A stretch of DNA of 64,000 bases from Pseudomonas gingeri (GTDB lineage: Bacteria > Pseudomonadota > Gammaproteobacteria > Pseudomonadales > Pseudomonadaceae). The notes beneath the pieces are model-generated. The model was not told where the DNA came from. It ran no database searches and was given only the letters and a program-made list of their open reading frames with translations. The first letter of the stretch is position 1, and each line of letters begins with the position of its first letter. Below are positions 15,328 through 23,666 of this stretch, one piece after another. Position numbers and translations under genes: made by a program. Where the stretch lies: the NCBI RefSeq assembly GCF_013385425.1, contig NZ_JACAQA010000017.1:1-64000 (forward strand), given 5' to 3'.

Positions 15328-16254
15328 ATGGCGGGTGTAATGGATTCGGTGAACCAGCGTACGCAACTGGTCGGGCAGAATCGCCTCGAGTTGTTGTTGT
15401 TTCGTCTGGACGGTCAGCAGTTGTATGGGATCAACGTGTTCAAGGTGCGGGAGGTGCTGCAGTGCCCCAAGCTGACCCTGATGCCCAAATCCAGCCCGGT
15501 GGTCTGTGGCGTGGCGAATATCCGTGGGGCAACCATTCCCATCCTGGATCTGGCGATGGCCACCGGGGCGGGCGGTCTCAAGGATCAAAGTAATCCGTTT
15601 GTGATCATTACCGAGTACAACACCAAGACCCAGGGTTTCCTGGTGAAGTCGGTGGAGCGCATCGTCAACATGAACTGGGAAGAGATCCATCCGCCGCCCA
15701 AGGGCACCGGACGCGATCACTACCTGACCGCGGTGACCCGGATCGACAACCAGTTGGTGGAAATCATCGACGTGGAGAAGATCCTCGCCGAAGTCTCGCC
15801 GACCTCCGAATCCATCTCCCACGGGGTGGTCGATGTCGAGACCCAGGCCAAGGCGATTTCCATGCGGGTGCTGACGGTGGATGACTCCTCGGTGGCGCGC
15901 AAGCAGGTTACGCGTTGCCTGCAGACCGTGGGCGTGGAAGTGGTGGCGTTGAACGACGGCCGGCAGGCGCTGGACTACCTGCGTAAGCTGGTCGAGGAGG
16001 GCAAGAAGCCGGAAGAGGAATTTCTGATGATGATTTCCGACATCGAAATGCCTGAAATGGATGGCTACACTCTGACGGCCGAGATCCGCAACGACCCACG
16101 CATGCAAAAACTTCACATCATCCTGCATACTTCCTTGTCAGGGGTCTTTAATCAGGCAATGGTCAAGAAGGTCGGCGCCGATGATTTCCTGGCCAAGTTC
16201 CGACCCGATGACCTGGCAGCCCGGGTAGTGGGGCGGATCAAGGCAGCAGAATAA
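15328..16254 (+). CDS. cheV: Chemotaxis coupling protein CheV
   Basis: CheV links chemoreceptors to CheA and can be phosphorylated for adaptation. Its 308 residues comprise an N-terminal CheW-like domain (about 15-160, with FRLDGQQLYGINVFKVREVL) and a C-terminal receiver (about 175-305) with acidic pair DD in LTVDDSS and phospho-acceptor D in ISDIEMPEMDGY. The ATG at 15328 has GAGAGGTGG upstream; GTG at 15319 is also in frame. It is followed by cheR, 54 bp downstream. Confidence 0.94.
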   Translation: MAGVMDSVNQRTQLVGQNRLELLLFRLDGQQLYGINVFKVREVLQCPKLTLMPKSSPVVCGVANIRGATIPILDLAMATGAGGLKDQSNPFVIITEYNTKTQGFLVKSVERIVNMNWEEIHPPPKGTGRDHYLTAVTRIDNQLVEIIDVEKILAEVSPTSESISHGVVDVETQAKAISMRVLTVDDSSVARKQVTRCLQTVGVEVVALNDGRQALDYLRKLVEEGKKPEEEFLMMISDIEMPEMDGYTLTAEIRNDPRMQKLHIILHTSLSGVFNQAMVKKVGADDFLAKFRPDDLAARVVGRIKAAE

Positions 16255-16308
16255 GCGATCAGGGACCTCCGTTCCTGGCGGTACGAACGATTGTAGAGGC
16301 GGCATCAT

Positions 16309-17136
16309 TTGTCTACGGGTAATTTGGATTTCGAACAGTTCCGGGTCTTCCTGGAAAAGGCCTGTGGCATCCTGCTGGGTGAAAACAAGCAGTATCTGGT
16401 TTCCAGCCGTCTCAATAAACTGATGGAGCAGCAAGGGCTCAAATCCCTTGGCGAGCTGGTCCAGCGCATCCAGACCCAGCCCCGCAGCGGTTTGCGCGAG
16501 CAGGTGGTGGATGCCATGACCACCAACGAAACCTTGTGGTTTCGCGACACCTACCCCTTCGAGGTCCTGAAGAACAAGGTGTTGCCGGAAATGATCAAGG
16601 CCAGTCCCGGCCAGCGTCTGCGGATCTGGTCGGCGGCGTGTTCGTCGGGGCAGGAACCCTATTCGATCTCGATGTCGATCGATGAGTTCGAGCGGACCAA
16701 CATGGGCCAGCTCAAGGGCGGTGCGCAGATTGTCGCCACCGACCTGTCCGGGCTGATGCTCACCAACTGCAAAAGCGGTGAGTACGACAGCCTGGCGATT
16801 GGCCGCGGCCTGTCGCCCGAGCGCCTGCAACGCTTCTTCGACCCCAAGGGGCCGGGACGCTGGGCGATCAAGGCGCCGATCCGCAGTCGCGTGGAGTTTC
16901 GTTCGTTCAACCTGTTGGACAGCTATGCGAGCCTGGGCAAGTTCGACATCGTGTTCTGTCGCAACGTATTGATCTACTTCTCCGCCGAAGTGAAAAAAGA
17001 CATCCTGCTGCGTATCCACGGCACCCTGAAGCCGGGTGGCTATTTGTACCTCGGGGCCTCGGAAGCCCTGAACGGTCTGCCGGACCATTACCAGATGGTG
17101 CAATGCAGCCCGGGGATCATCTACCAGGCCAAGTAA
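16309..17136 (+). CDS. cheR: Chemotaxis protein methyltransferase CheR
   Basis: CheR methylates glutamates on chemoreceptors using S-adenosylmethionine. The 275-residue protein has the N-terminal helical domain, the TTNETLWFRD motif near residue 73, the SAM-binding region RIWSAACSSGQEPYS near 105 and FCRNVLIYF near 218. The start is a TTG at 16309, supported by AGAGGC eight bases upstream and by the protein N-terminus; no in-frame ATG is available nearby. It ends at a strong terminator, so flgB downstream has its own promoter. Confidence 0.94.
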   Translation: MSTGNLDFEQFRVFLEKACGILLGENKQYLVSSRLNKLMEQQGLKSLGELVQRIQTQPRSGLREQVVDAMTTNETLWFRDTYPFEVLKNKVLPEMIKASPGQRLRIWSAACSSGQEPYSISMSIDEFERTNMGQLKGGAQIVATDLSGLMLTNCKSGEYDSLAIGRGLSPERLQRFFDPKGPGRWAIKAPIRSRVEFRSFNLLDSYASLGKFDIVFCRNVLIYFSAEVKKDILLRIHGTLKPGGYLYLGASEALNGLPDHYQMVQCSPGIIYQAK

Positions 17137-17154
17137 GGCGCCAAGCCTCACACA

Positions 17155-17188
17155 AAACGGGAACCCCAATGGGGTTCCCGTTTTTTTT
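17155..17188 (+). terminator. Intrinsic terminator after cheR
   Basis: A 12-bp stem (AACGGGAACCCC / GGGGTTCCCGTT) with a 3-base loop is followed by a run of T residues. It separates the chemotaxis genes from the flgBCDE operon. Confidence 0.92.
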
Positions 17189-17297
17189 ACGGCGCTTTTG
17201 CCGCTTTACCGGCATCCGGCGGAAATGCCTTGCCGCTTTTCTGGCATTGCCGCTCGCCACCTGCCCGCAAGCCCTTGATTTACCTGTATCGAAAAAT

Positions 17298-17313
17298 TGG
17301 CATGGGCCTTGCT
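17298..17313 (+). promoter_or_regulatory. Sigma-54 promoter for flgBCDE
   Basis: TGGCATGGGCCTTGCT matches the sigma-54 consensus TGGCACG-N4-TTGCW with one difference, and the GG-N10-GC spacing is exact. It lies 63 bp before the flgB ATG. In Pseudomonas, rod and hook genes are activated through the sigma-54 regulators FleQ/FleR. Confidence 0.88.
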
Positions 17314-17376
17314 TTGTCTCTTGCAACGAAAAGCCTGTTCCACAAAATCAGGTCAACCCGCTAAAGGTTCCCCGAC

Positions 17377-17784
17377 ATGAGCATCAACTTCGATAAAGCG
17401 CTCGGCATTCATGAGCAAGCACTGGCCTTCCGCGCCCAGCGCGCCGAAGTTCTGGCGAACAACATCGTCAACGCCGATACCCCGAACTACAAGGCGCGGG
17501 ACATGGACTTTTCCTCGGTGCTCGCTGAACAGAGTGACAAGGCCAAGAACGGCAGTTTCGCGTTGAACACCACCAACAGCCGCCATATCGAAGCTGAAGG
17601 CCTGAGCAACGGTGATGCCGCGCTGCAGTACCGCACACCGATGCAGCCGTCGCTGGACCAGAACACCGTGGATGCGCAGATCGAGCAGTCGAACTATGCG
17701 CAGAACTCGGTCGATTTCCAGGCCAGCTTCACGCTGCTGAACGCACGATTCAAAGGGCTGGTTTCAGCCCTGCGTGGAGAATAA
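17377..17784 (+). CDS. flgB: Flagellar proximal rod protein FlgB
   Basis: FlgB forms the proximal rod that attaches the flagellar drive shaft to the MS ring. The 135-residue protein carries the rod/hook family N-terminal signature RAEVLANNIVNADTPNYKAR near residues 25-44, and a C-terminal helix (YAQNSVDFQASFTLLNARFK) that assembles into the tubular core. It is the first gene of flgB-flgC-flgD-flgE, with 3 bp to flgC. Confidence 0.96.
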   Translation: MSINFDKALGIHEQALAFRAQRAEVLANNIVNADTPNYKARDMDFSSVLAEQSDKAKNGSFALNTTNSRHIEAEGLSNGDAALQYRTPMQPSLDQNTVDAQIEQSNYAQNSVDFQASFTLLNARFKGLVSALRGE

Positions 17785-17787
17785 GTC

Positions 17788-18231
17788 ATGTCCCTAGCCA
17801 GTGTTTTCAACATTGCCGGTACCGGCATGAGTGCCCAGACCACTCGCCTGAACACCGTCGCCAGTAACATCGCCAACGCCGATACCGTCTCCTCGAGCAT
17901 GGACCAGACCTATCGCGCCCGGCATCCGGTGTTCGCCACCATGTTCCAGAACGGCCAGGGCCAGACTGACAACTCGCTGTTCCAGAACCAGGACGGGGCG
18001 GGTGCCGGCGTGCAGGTCACCGGCGTGGTCGAGGACCCCAGCAACCTTGAAGCCCGTTATGAGCCGAACCATCCGGCCGCTGACGCCAATGGGTATGTCT
18101 ACTACCCCAACGTCAACGTGGTTCAGGAAATGGCCGACATGATTTCCGCCAGCCGCTCGTTCCAGACCAACGCGGACATTATGACCACCGCCAAAACCAT
18201 GATGCAGAAGGTCCTGACCCTCGGTCAGTGA
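17788..18231 (+). CDS. flgC: Flagellar proximal rod protein FlgC
   Basis: FlgC is the second proximal rod subunit, assembled after FlgB. It has 147 residues with N-terminal TRLNTVASNIANADTVSS and the C-terminal family helix containing VQEMADMISASRSFQTNADI. It is adjacent to flgB and followed 15 bp later by flgD, consistent with one operon. Length is normal for the family. Confidence 0.96.
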   Translation: MSLASVFNIAGTGMSAQTTRLNTVASNIANADTVSSSMDQTYRARHPVFATMFQNGQGQTDNSLFQNQDGAGAGVQVTGVVEDPSNLEARYEPNHPAADANGYVYYPNVNVVQEMADMISASRSFQTNADIMTTAKTMMQKVLTLGQ

Positions 18232-18246
18232 TAAAGGGCGATTCCT

Positions 18247-18975
18247 ATGACGGTTTCCAGTACTACCTCAAGTGGCAACTCGACACTTGATACGATCATT
18301 GCCAACTCCCAGACGGCGAACACCGGCAGTACCGATGCGCTGGGTAATGCCATCAGCAGCGCCGCCGGCGGCCAGACCCTTGGCAAGGACGACTTCCTGC
18401 AACTGCTGGTGACCCAGCTGCAGAACCAGGACCCGCTCAATCCCCAGGACAACAGTGCCTTCGTCGCCCAGTTGGCCCAGTTCAGCAGCCTGGAAGGTAT
18501 CCAGACGCTCAACACCAGCGTGAACAATATTGCCAGCTCCTTCACCTCGTCCCAGGCGCTGCAGGCCTCGTCGATGGTCGGGCGTTCGGTCATCGTGCCG
18601 ACCACCCAGGCCGTGGTCGATACCACCAAGACCTTCACGGGGACGGCAACGGTTCCGAGTTCTGTCAGTGATGTGACCCTGAAGATCAGCGATTCCACTG
18701 GCAAGGTGGTCCGCACCATCGACATGGGCGCGCAATCGGCCGGCAATGCCGCCTTTGCCTGGGACGGCAAGGACGATTCCGGCACCTTGCTGTCAAGTGG
18801 TACCTACACCTTCGCTGCCACCGCGCCGATCAGTGGCACGGCCACGGCGCTCACGACCAACCTGCCGGCGACTGTCAGCAGCGTGACCCTGGGTCAGAAC
18901 GGCGGCGAAATGATGCTCAACCTGGCGGGCCTGGGCAGTATTGCTCTGTCCAAAGTCCAGACCATTGGCCTGTAA
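18247..18975 (+). CDS. flgD: Flagellar hook assembly scaffold FlgD
   Basis: FlgD caps the growing hook and is discarded afterwards. It has 242 residues. The N-terminal part is disordered and serine/threonine-rich, then comes the conserved DDFLQLLVTQLQNQDPLNP region near residues 48-66. A C-terminal FlgD Ig-like/tudor domain follows (about 105-235, with DSTGKVVRTIDMG and AWDGKDDSGTLLSSGTYTF). Order and spacing in the operon are standard. Confidence 0.96.
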   Translation: MTVSSTTSSGNSTLDTIIANSQTANTGSTDALGNAISSAAGGQTLGKDDFLQLLVTQLQNQDPLNPQDNSAFVAQLAQFSSLEGIQTLNTSVNNIASSFTSSQALQASSMVGRSVIVPTTQAVVDTTKTFTGTATVPSSVSDVTLKISDSTGKVVRTIDMGAQSAGNAAFAWDGKDDSGTLLSSGTYTFAATAPISGTATALTTNLPATVSSVTLGQNGGEMMLNLAGLGSIALSKVQTIGL

Positions 18976-19006
18976 GAGCCGACCAACACGAAGTAAGGAG
19001 TGAACC

Positions 19007-20320
19007 ATGTCTTTCAATATCGGTTTGAGCGGTCTCTCTGCGGCCAGCAAGCAACTTGACGTCACCGGCAACAACATTGCCAACGTCAACACCACCGGCT
19101 TCAAGTCGTCCCGTGCGGAATTCGCCGACGTGTACTCGGCGACCAAGCTGGGCACCGGTGCCAAGACCATCGGTAACGGTGTAAACCTGGCCAACGTCTC
19201 GCAAAACTTCGGCAACGGCGGCATGGACAGCACCGGCAACGTGCTGGACATGGGCGTGCAGGGCAACGGCTTCTTCGTCCTGAGCAGCAACGGCTCGCTG
19301 AGCTACACCCGTGCCGGTACCTTCAAGACCGACAAGGACGGCTACATCACCAACACCGACGGCACCGCGAAACTGCAAGGTTTTGCCGCCGATGCCAACG
19401 GCAACATCATTCCGGGTGTGCTGACCAACCTGCGGATCGACACCTCCAACCTGTCGCCGCAGACCACTACCCAGATCGGTTCGACGCTCAACCTCGACTC
19501 CACGTCGCCGGTGATTTCCGTGCCGTTCGATGTCACTAATACCGCGACCTACACCAAGCCGTTCAGCACCACGATCTATGACACCCAGGGCAATTCCCAC
19601 TCCCTGGACCAGTATGCGGTCAAGACCGGTGCCAATACCTGGAATGTCTATTCGTTGATTGACGGTCGTAATCCTGACGGCACGGCGCCGACGGTTACAG
19701 TACCTCCTGCTGCGCCAGCAGCCCCCGATCCCGTGCCGGTACCAGTGGTCTTTGACTCCTCGGGCAAATTGCAGAGCATTGGCGGTGTTGCTGGCCAGAC
19801 CAGCATCGTGGTTTCAGGTTGGATTCCCGGTGGGATGGTCGCTGGGGTCTGGACGCCGAACCAGGCGGCTGCGAACCCAGCGGGGATTGCCGTCGATTTT
19901 TCGAAAACCACCCAGTTCAACGCCGATACCGCTCGTAGCAACATCACCAGCGACGGTTACGCGACCGGCCAGATCACTGACGTTACCATCGATGCCACCG
20001 GTGTGATCTCCGCCAACTTCAGTAACCAGCAGCACAAGGCGATCGGCCAGGTGGCCCTGGCCAGCTTCACCAACGAGCAGGGCCTGCAGGCGGTCGGTGG
20101 CACCAGCTGGAAACAGACGTTCGCGTCCGGCCAGCCGGCCTATGACGGCGGTACGGTCGGCACCAACGGTTCGATCCTTTCCGGTTCCCTGGAAGCCTCG
20201 AACGTCGACCTGACCAGCGAACTGGTGGATCTGATCAAGGGCCAGAGCTACTACCAGGCGAACGCCAAGACCATCTCCACCCAGAGCTCCATCATGCAGA
20301 CTATTATCCAGATGGCGTAA
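19007..20320 (+). CDS. flgE: Flagellar hook protein FlgE
   Basis: FlgE polymerises into the hook that joins rod and filament. The 437-residue protein has the N-terminal helix GLSGLSAASKQLDVTGNNIA and the C-terminal family helix LVDLIKGQSYYQANAKTIST. A variable surface domain lies between, including a proline/alanine-rich segment (VPPAAPAAPDPVPVPVV near residue 230). It has a GGAG-type ribosome site and is followed by a terminator. flgF, which follows flgE in several Pseudomonas, is not in this window. Confidence 0.96.
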   Translation: MSFNIGLSGLSAASKQLDVTGNNIANVNTTGFKSSRAEFADVYSATKLGTGAKTIGNGVNLANVSQNFGNGGMDSTGNVLDMGVQGNGFFVLSSNGSLSYTRAGTFKTDKDGYITNTDGTAKLQGFAADANGNIIPGVLTNLRIDTSNLSPQTTTQIGSTLNLDSTSPVISVPFDVTNTATYTKPFSTTIYDTQGNSHSLDQYAVKTGANTWNVYSLIDGRNPDGTAPTVTVPPAAPAAPDPVPVPVVFDSSGKLQSIGGVAGQTSIVVSGWIPGGMVAGVWTPNQAAANPAGIAVDFSKTTQFNADTARSNITSDGYATGQITDVTIDATGVISANFSNQQHKAIGQVALASFTNEQGLQAVGGTSWKQTFASGQPAYDGGTVGTNGSILSGSLEASNVDLTSELVDLIKGQSYYQANAKTISTQSSIMQTIIQMA

Positions 20321-20340
20321 TACGGCTTCTCTGGTACTTC

Positions 20341-20375
20341 AAAAATCCGGCCCCTTGGGTGCCGGATTTTTTTTG
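20341..20375 (+). terminator. Intrinsic terminator after flgE
   Basis: AAAATCCGGC and GCCGGATTTT form a stable stem followed by further T residues. It closes the flgBCDE transcript. Confidence 0.9.
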
Positions 20376-20462
20376 CCTGACGTTTGAGCTGCCTCATCTT
20401 TTGGCTAGGTTTGTCTGTGCGATTGCACGAGGTGGTGTGGAATTTGCTTTTTACGTGCGTGC

Positions 20463-20488
20463 TAACGAATGGCGTCAACATTTCGTTA
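20463..20488. promoter_or_regulatory. Inverted repeat upstream of the secretion operon
   Basis: TAACGAA and TTCGTTA form a perfect 7-bp inverted repeat around 12 bases, 48 bp before the ABC transporter start. It lies in an AT-richer stretch (20380-20535) with no other gene. It is a candidate operator; no regulator family was identified. Confidence 0.35.
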
Positions 20489-20535
20489 TATCTGCGTCAT
20501 CAGAGCAGAACCTTTCGTTCTGACTGCATGGAGCG

Positions 20536-22302
20536 ATGCAATATCTAGGGACGGAACAAGAATTGAAGAGAAGTCACGCCCTCAATGCGCCTGTCGTGGC
20601 GGCGCCGTTGAAAGCCCTCCTGCGTAAAAGCCTGATCGGCGCAGCCCTGTTTTCTGGGGTGATCAATATCCTCGCGCTAATTGGCCCGGTGTTCATGTTG
20701 GAAGTGTACGACCGGGTCATCCCAAGCCAGAGTGTTCCGACGCTAGTGGCTCTGGGGCTATTGGTTCTGGGTGTCTATGCATTGTCCGGACTGTTGGATG
20801 TTCTTCGCTCTCGAATCATGGTCAGGGTCGCCTCTTCGCTGGATCTGGCCTTGTCTTCCAGGGTCTTCAAGGTTATTTCCGGAGTGTCGTTAAAAACACC
20901 CATTACCGGTGATGCGCTCAAGCCTGCCCACGAGTTGGATCAGATCCGGAATTTTATTGGCGGACCGGGACTTGTTGCCTTCTTCGACCTGCCCTGGATG
21001 CCGGTTTATTTAGCGGTCTGCTTTTATATTCATCCCATGTTCGGCCTCTTGACCGCCGGCTTGATGATTATTCTGATTGTGTTGACGATACTGACTGATC
21101 GTCAGACCCGCTCGCTGATGCGAGCTTCAGCGGATGCCTTGAACAGGCGTAATCACCACGGCCATCAAGCGTATCAGAATGCCGAAGCATTGATGGCCAT
21201 GGGGATGACTGCCGATGCGTCTGGCATTTGGCAAGCTCATCACAGTCTTTACACCACACTGCAACGACGAACTGCGGACATCGGCGGTCTCTTCGGTGGT
21301 ATCTCGAAAACGCTGCGTCAGATTGTTCAGTCTGGCTCTCTGGCCCTTGGGGCCTATCTGGTGATCACGGGAGATCTGAGCGGAGGCACGATCGTTGCGG
21401 CGTCGATTATCGTTGCACGAACTCTGGTGCCCGCCGAGCAGGTGATTGCGACCTGGAGAAGCCTGTTGGGGGCTCACGTTGCCTGGAAACGGTTGCATGA
21501 GGTCTTTGATTTATTTCCTGAGCAGCCCAGCAAGACTGAGTTACCGGCGGCTCATCGAACACTTCAGGTCGAAGGTGTTTTTGCATCTCCTCCTGGGATT
21601 CAGCGCTTGGCGTTGCAGAACATCAACTTTTCGATTTTGGCGGGTTCTGCCATCGGGGTGGTGGGGCCGAGTGCATCGGGCAAATCTTCACTGGCACGTG
21701 TACTGGTTAACGCCTGGCAACTGGCACGTGGCCACATTCGACTCGATGGGGCTCCGCTTGATTTCTTGACGGATCAGTCCAGGGGCAAGTTGATTGGGTA
21801 TCTGCCACAAAGTGTTGCTCTGTTCAGCGGGAATGTTGCGCAGAATATTGCGCGGCTGAACCCATTCGCGCCGGACAGTGCAATCGTCTCGGCAGCGCAA
21901 CAGGCGGGTGTACACGAACTGATCCTGCAGTTGCCTCAGGGGTATGAAACTCAAGTCGGTGAGGGCGGACTTAATCTGTCGGCAGGCCAACGTCAACGTA
22001 TTGCCCTGGCGAGGGCATTGTTTGGCAATCCGTTTCTACTGGTGCTGGACGAGCCCAACTCCAATCTTGATGCCGAAGGTGAGCAGGCATTGGCCAGGGC
22101 AATCCTGGCGGTCAAGGCACGAGGAGGCATTGTCGTTGTCATCGCTCACCGCACCAATATTCTGTCGGTCATTGACCAGGTATTGATTCTGGAAAACGGC
22201 GTGCAAGTAGCGTTCGGCCCCAAGGACACCGTTCTCAGAAAGCCGGTATTAGCGGCCACCCGACCCATGGGCCATTCGGTGGAAATGGGAGGGGGCAACT
22301 GA
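20536..22302 (+). CDS. Type I secretion ABC transporter, PrtD family
   Basis: This inner-membrane ATPase drives one-step export of an unfolded RTX-type substrate. It has 588 residues: a membrane domain with about six segments (25-310) and a nucleotide-binding domain with Walker A GPSASGKSS near 378, Q-loop YLPQSVALFSGN, signature LSAGQRQRIALAR and Walker B LLVLDEPNSNLDAEG. There is no N-terminal C39 peptidase domain, which places it with PrtD/AprD exporters. Ribosome-site spacing is poor for the ATG at 20536, so the exact start is uncertain. The next gene overlaps by 1 bp. Confidence 0.92.
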   Translation: MQYLGTEQELKRSHALNAPVVAAPLKALLRKSLIGAALFSGVINILALIGPVFMLEVYDRVIPSQSVPTLVALGLLVLGVYALSGLLDVLRSRIMVRVASSLDLALSSRVFKVISGVSLKTPITGDALKPAHELDQIRNFIGGPGLVAFFDLPWMPVYLAVCFYIHPMFGLLTAGLMIILIVLTILTDRQTRSLMRASADALNRRNHHGHQAYQNAEALMAMGMTADASGIWQAHHSLYTTLQRRTADIGGLFGGISKTLRQIVQSGSLALGAYLVITGDLSGGTIVAASIIVARTLVPAEQVIATWRSLLGAHVAWKRLHEVFDLFPEQPSKTELPAAHRTLQVEGVFASPPGIQRLALQNINFSILAGSAIGVVGPSASGKSSLARVLVNAWQLARGHIRLDGAPLDFLTDQSRGKLIGYLPQSVALFSGNVAQNIARLNPFAPDSAIVSAAQQAGVHELILQLPQGYETQVGEGGLNLSAGQRQRIALARALFGNPFLLVLDEPNSNLDAEGEQALARAILAVKARGGIVVVIAHRTNILSVIDQVLILENGVQVAFGPKDTVLRKPVLAATRPMGHSVEMGGGN

Positions 22303-23612
22303 TGTTTGTCGATCAAGAAAGCACCTTGACTCACTCGTTGTCTCGTCATGTACGTTTAGGCGTGATCTCTCTCGTGGTGTTACTGGGGGGCAGTTTGGCC
22401 TGGGGGGCACTGACCGATTTGTCTGGAGCTGTGATTGCCGTCGGGGCTGTCGCAGTAGAGGGCAGCGTCAAAAATATCCAGCATCCCACCGGTGGCGTTG
22501 TGGCCGAGTTACTGGTCAAGGAGGGGCAGCAAGTGGCTGCCGGGGATGTGCTGCTTCGTCTCGATGCGACGCTGCCTGCCGCTAGTCAGGCAATCGTGTC
22601 GAAGTCGTTGAACCAGGCCTGGGCACGCCAGGCACGTTTGGAAGCCGAACGTGACAATGCGGGTGACGTGATAGTGCCTCAAGAACTGTTGGCACGAATG
22701 AGCATGGATGACGCCAGGTTGGTCATGGCCAGCGAGCGGCAATTGTTTCTTGATCGTCGGGCCGCTCGCGAAGGGCAGAAAAAGCAGTTGCGAGAGCGTG
22801 TGCAGCAGCTCAACGAAACTATCCTCGGTCACGATATTCAGCAAAAAACCAAGTCCGAAGAAATCGAGTTGATCGACATGGAGTACCGGGCGGTCAAGAT
22901 TCTGTTCGACAAGGGCATGATGACCCTGGACCGGATCAATGCGCTGGCTCGTGGCATTGCCCGCTTGCGGGGAGAGCGCGGACAGCTCATGGCCTCTATC
23001 GCCGAGGCCCGGGGGAAAATTGCTGAAACCGAGTTGCAACGCCTTCAGGTCGATCAGACCTTTCGCAGTGAAGTGTCTCAGGAGCTGCGGGACCTGCTGG
23101 CGCGTCAGGGCGAGTTGGTTGAGCGCGAAATTACCGCCAACGACCAGCTTAAACGGATCGACATCATTGCGCCGATTGCCGGGCGCGTGCAGCAGTTATC
23201 GGTGCATACGCTCGGCGGGGTGATTTCACCGGCGGAAAGCCTGATGCAGATAGTGCCGCTTGATGATGAATTGCTGGTCGAGGCGAAGGTCAGTGCCCAG
23301 GACATTGATCAGATCACCCTGGGTCAGGCAGCCACTTTGCGTCTAAGCGCTTTCAATCGAAGCACCACGCCGGAGCTCAAAGGCTCGGTGGTCAGGCTAT
23401 CCGCCGACTTGATTACCGATGAGCGCACGGGTGCGGGGTTCTATCGAGCCGGTATTCGAATTTCCAAAGAGGAGATGGGGCGATTATCCGGACTTACGCT
23501 GGTGCCAGGAATGCCGGTTGAGTCGCTCATAAAAACCGGAGACAGAACCGTGCTGTCTTATCTGTTCAAACCGATCAGCGACCACGCGCAGCGGGCATTC
23601 AGAGAAGGTTGA
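22302..23612 (+). CDS. Type I secretion membrane fusion protein, HlyD/PrtE family
   Basis: This periplasmic adaptor bridges the ABC exporter to an outer-membrane channel. The 436-residue protein has one N-terminal membrane anchor (about 20-42), a lipoyl/barrel-sandwich half (GSVKNIQHPTGGVVAELLVK), long coiled-coil hairpin helices (about 110-270) and the C-terminal HlyD motif DIIAPIAGRVQQLSVHTLGG. Its start overlaps the exporter stop (TGATG). No TolC/PrtF-type outer-membrane gene follows, so that component must come from elsewhere. Confidence 0.92.
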   Translation: MFVDQESTLTHSLSRHVRLGVISLVVLLGGSLAWGALTDLSGAVIAVGAVAVEGSVKNIQHPTGGVVAELLVKEGQQVAAGDVLLRLDATLPAASQAIVSKSLNQAWARQARLEAERDNAGDVIVPQELLARMSMDDARLVMASERQLFLDRRAAREGQKKQLRERVQQLNETILGHDIQQKTKSEEIELIDMEYRAVKILFDKGMMTLDRINALARGIARLRGERGQLMASIAEARGKIAETELQRLQVDQTFRSEVSQELRDLLARQGELVEREITANDQLKRIDIIAPIAGRVQQLSVHTLGGVISPAESLMQIVPLDDELLVEAKVSAQDIDQITLGQAATLRLSAFNRSTTPELKGSVVRLSADLITDERTGAGFYRAGIRISKEEMGRLSGLTLVPGMPVESLIKTGDRTVLSYLFKPISDHAQRAFREG

Positions 23613-23666
23613 GCCCTTCTGCTTGGTCGTTTCAATATGGCTTTTCAACACCACAAGGACGATGTA

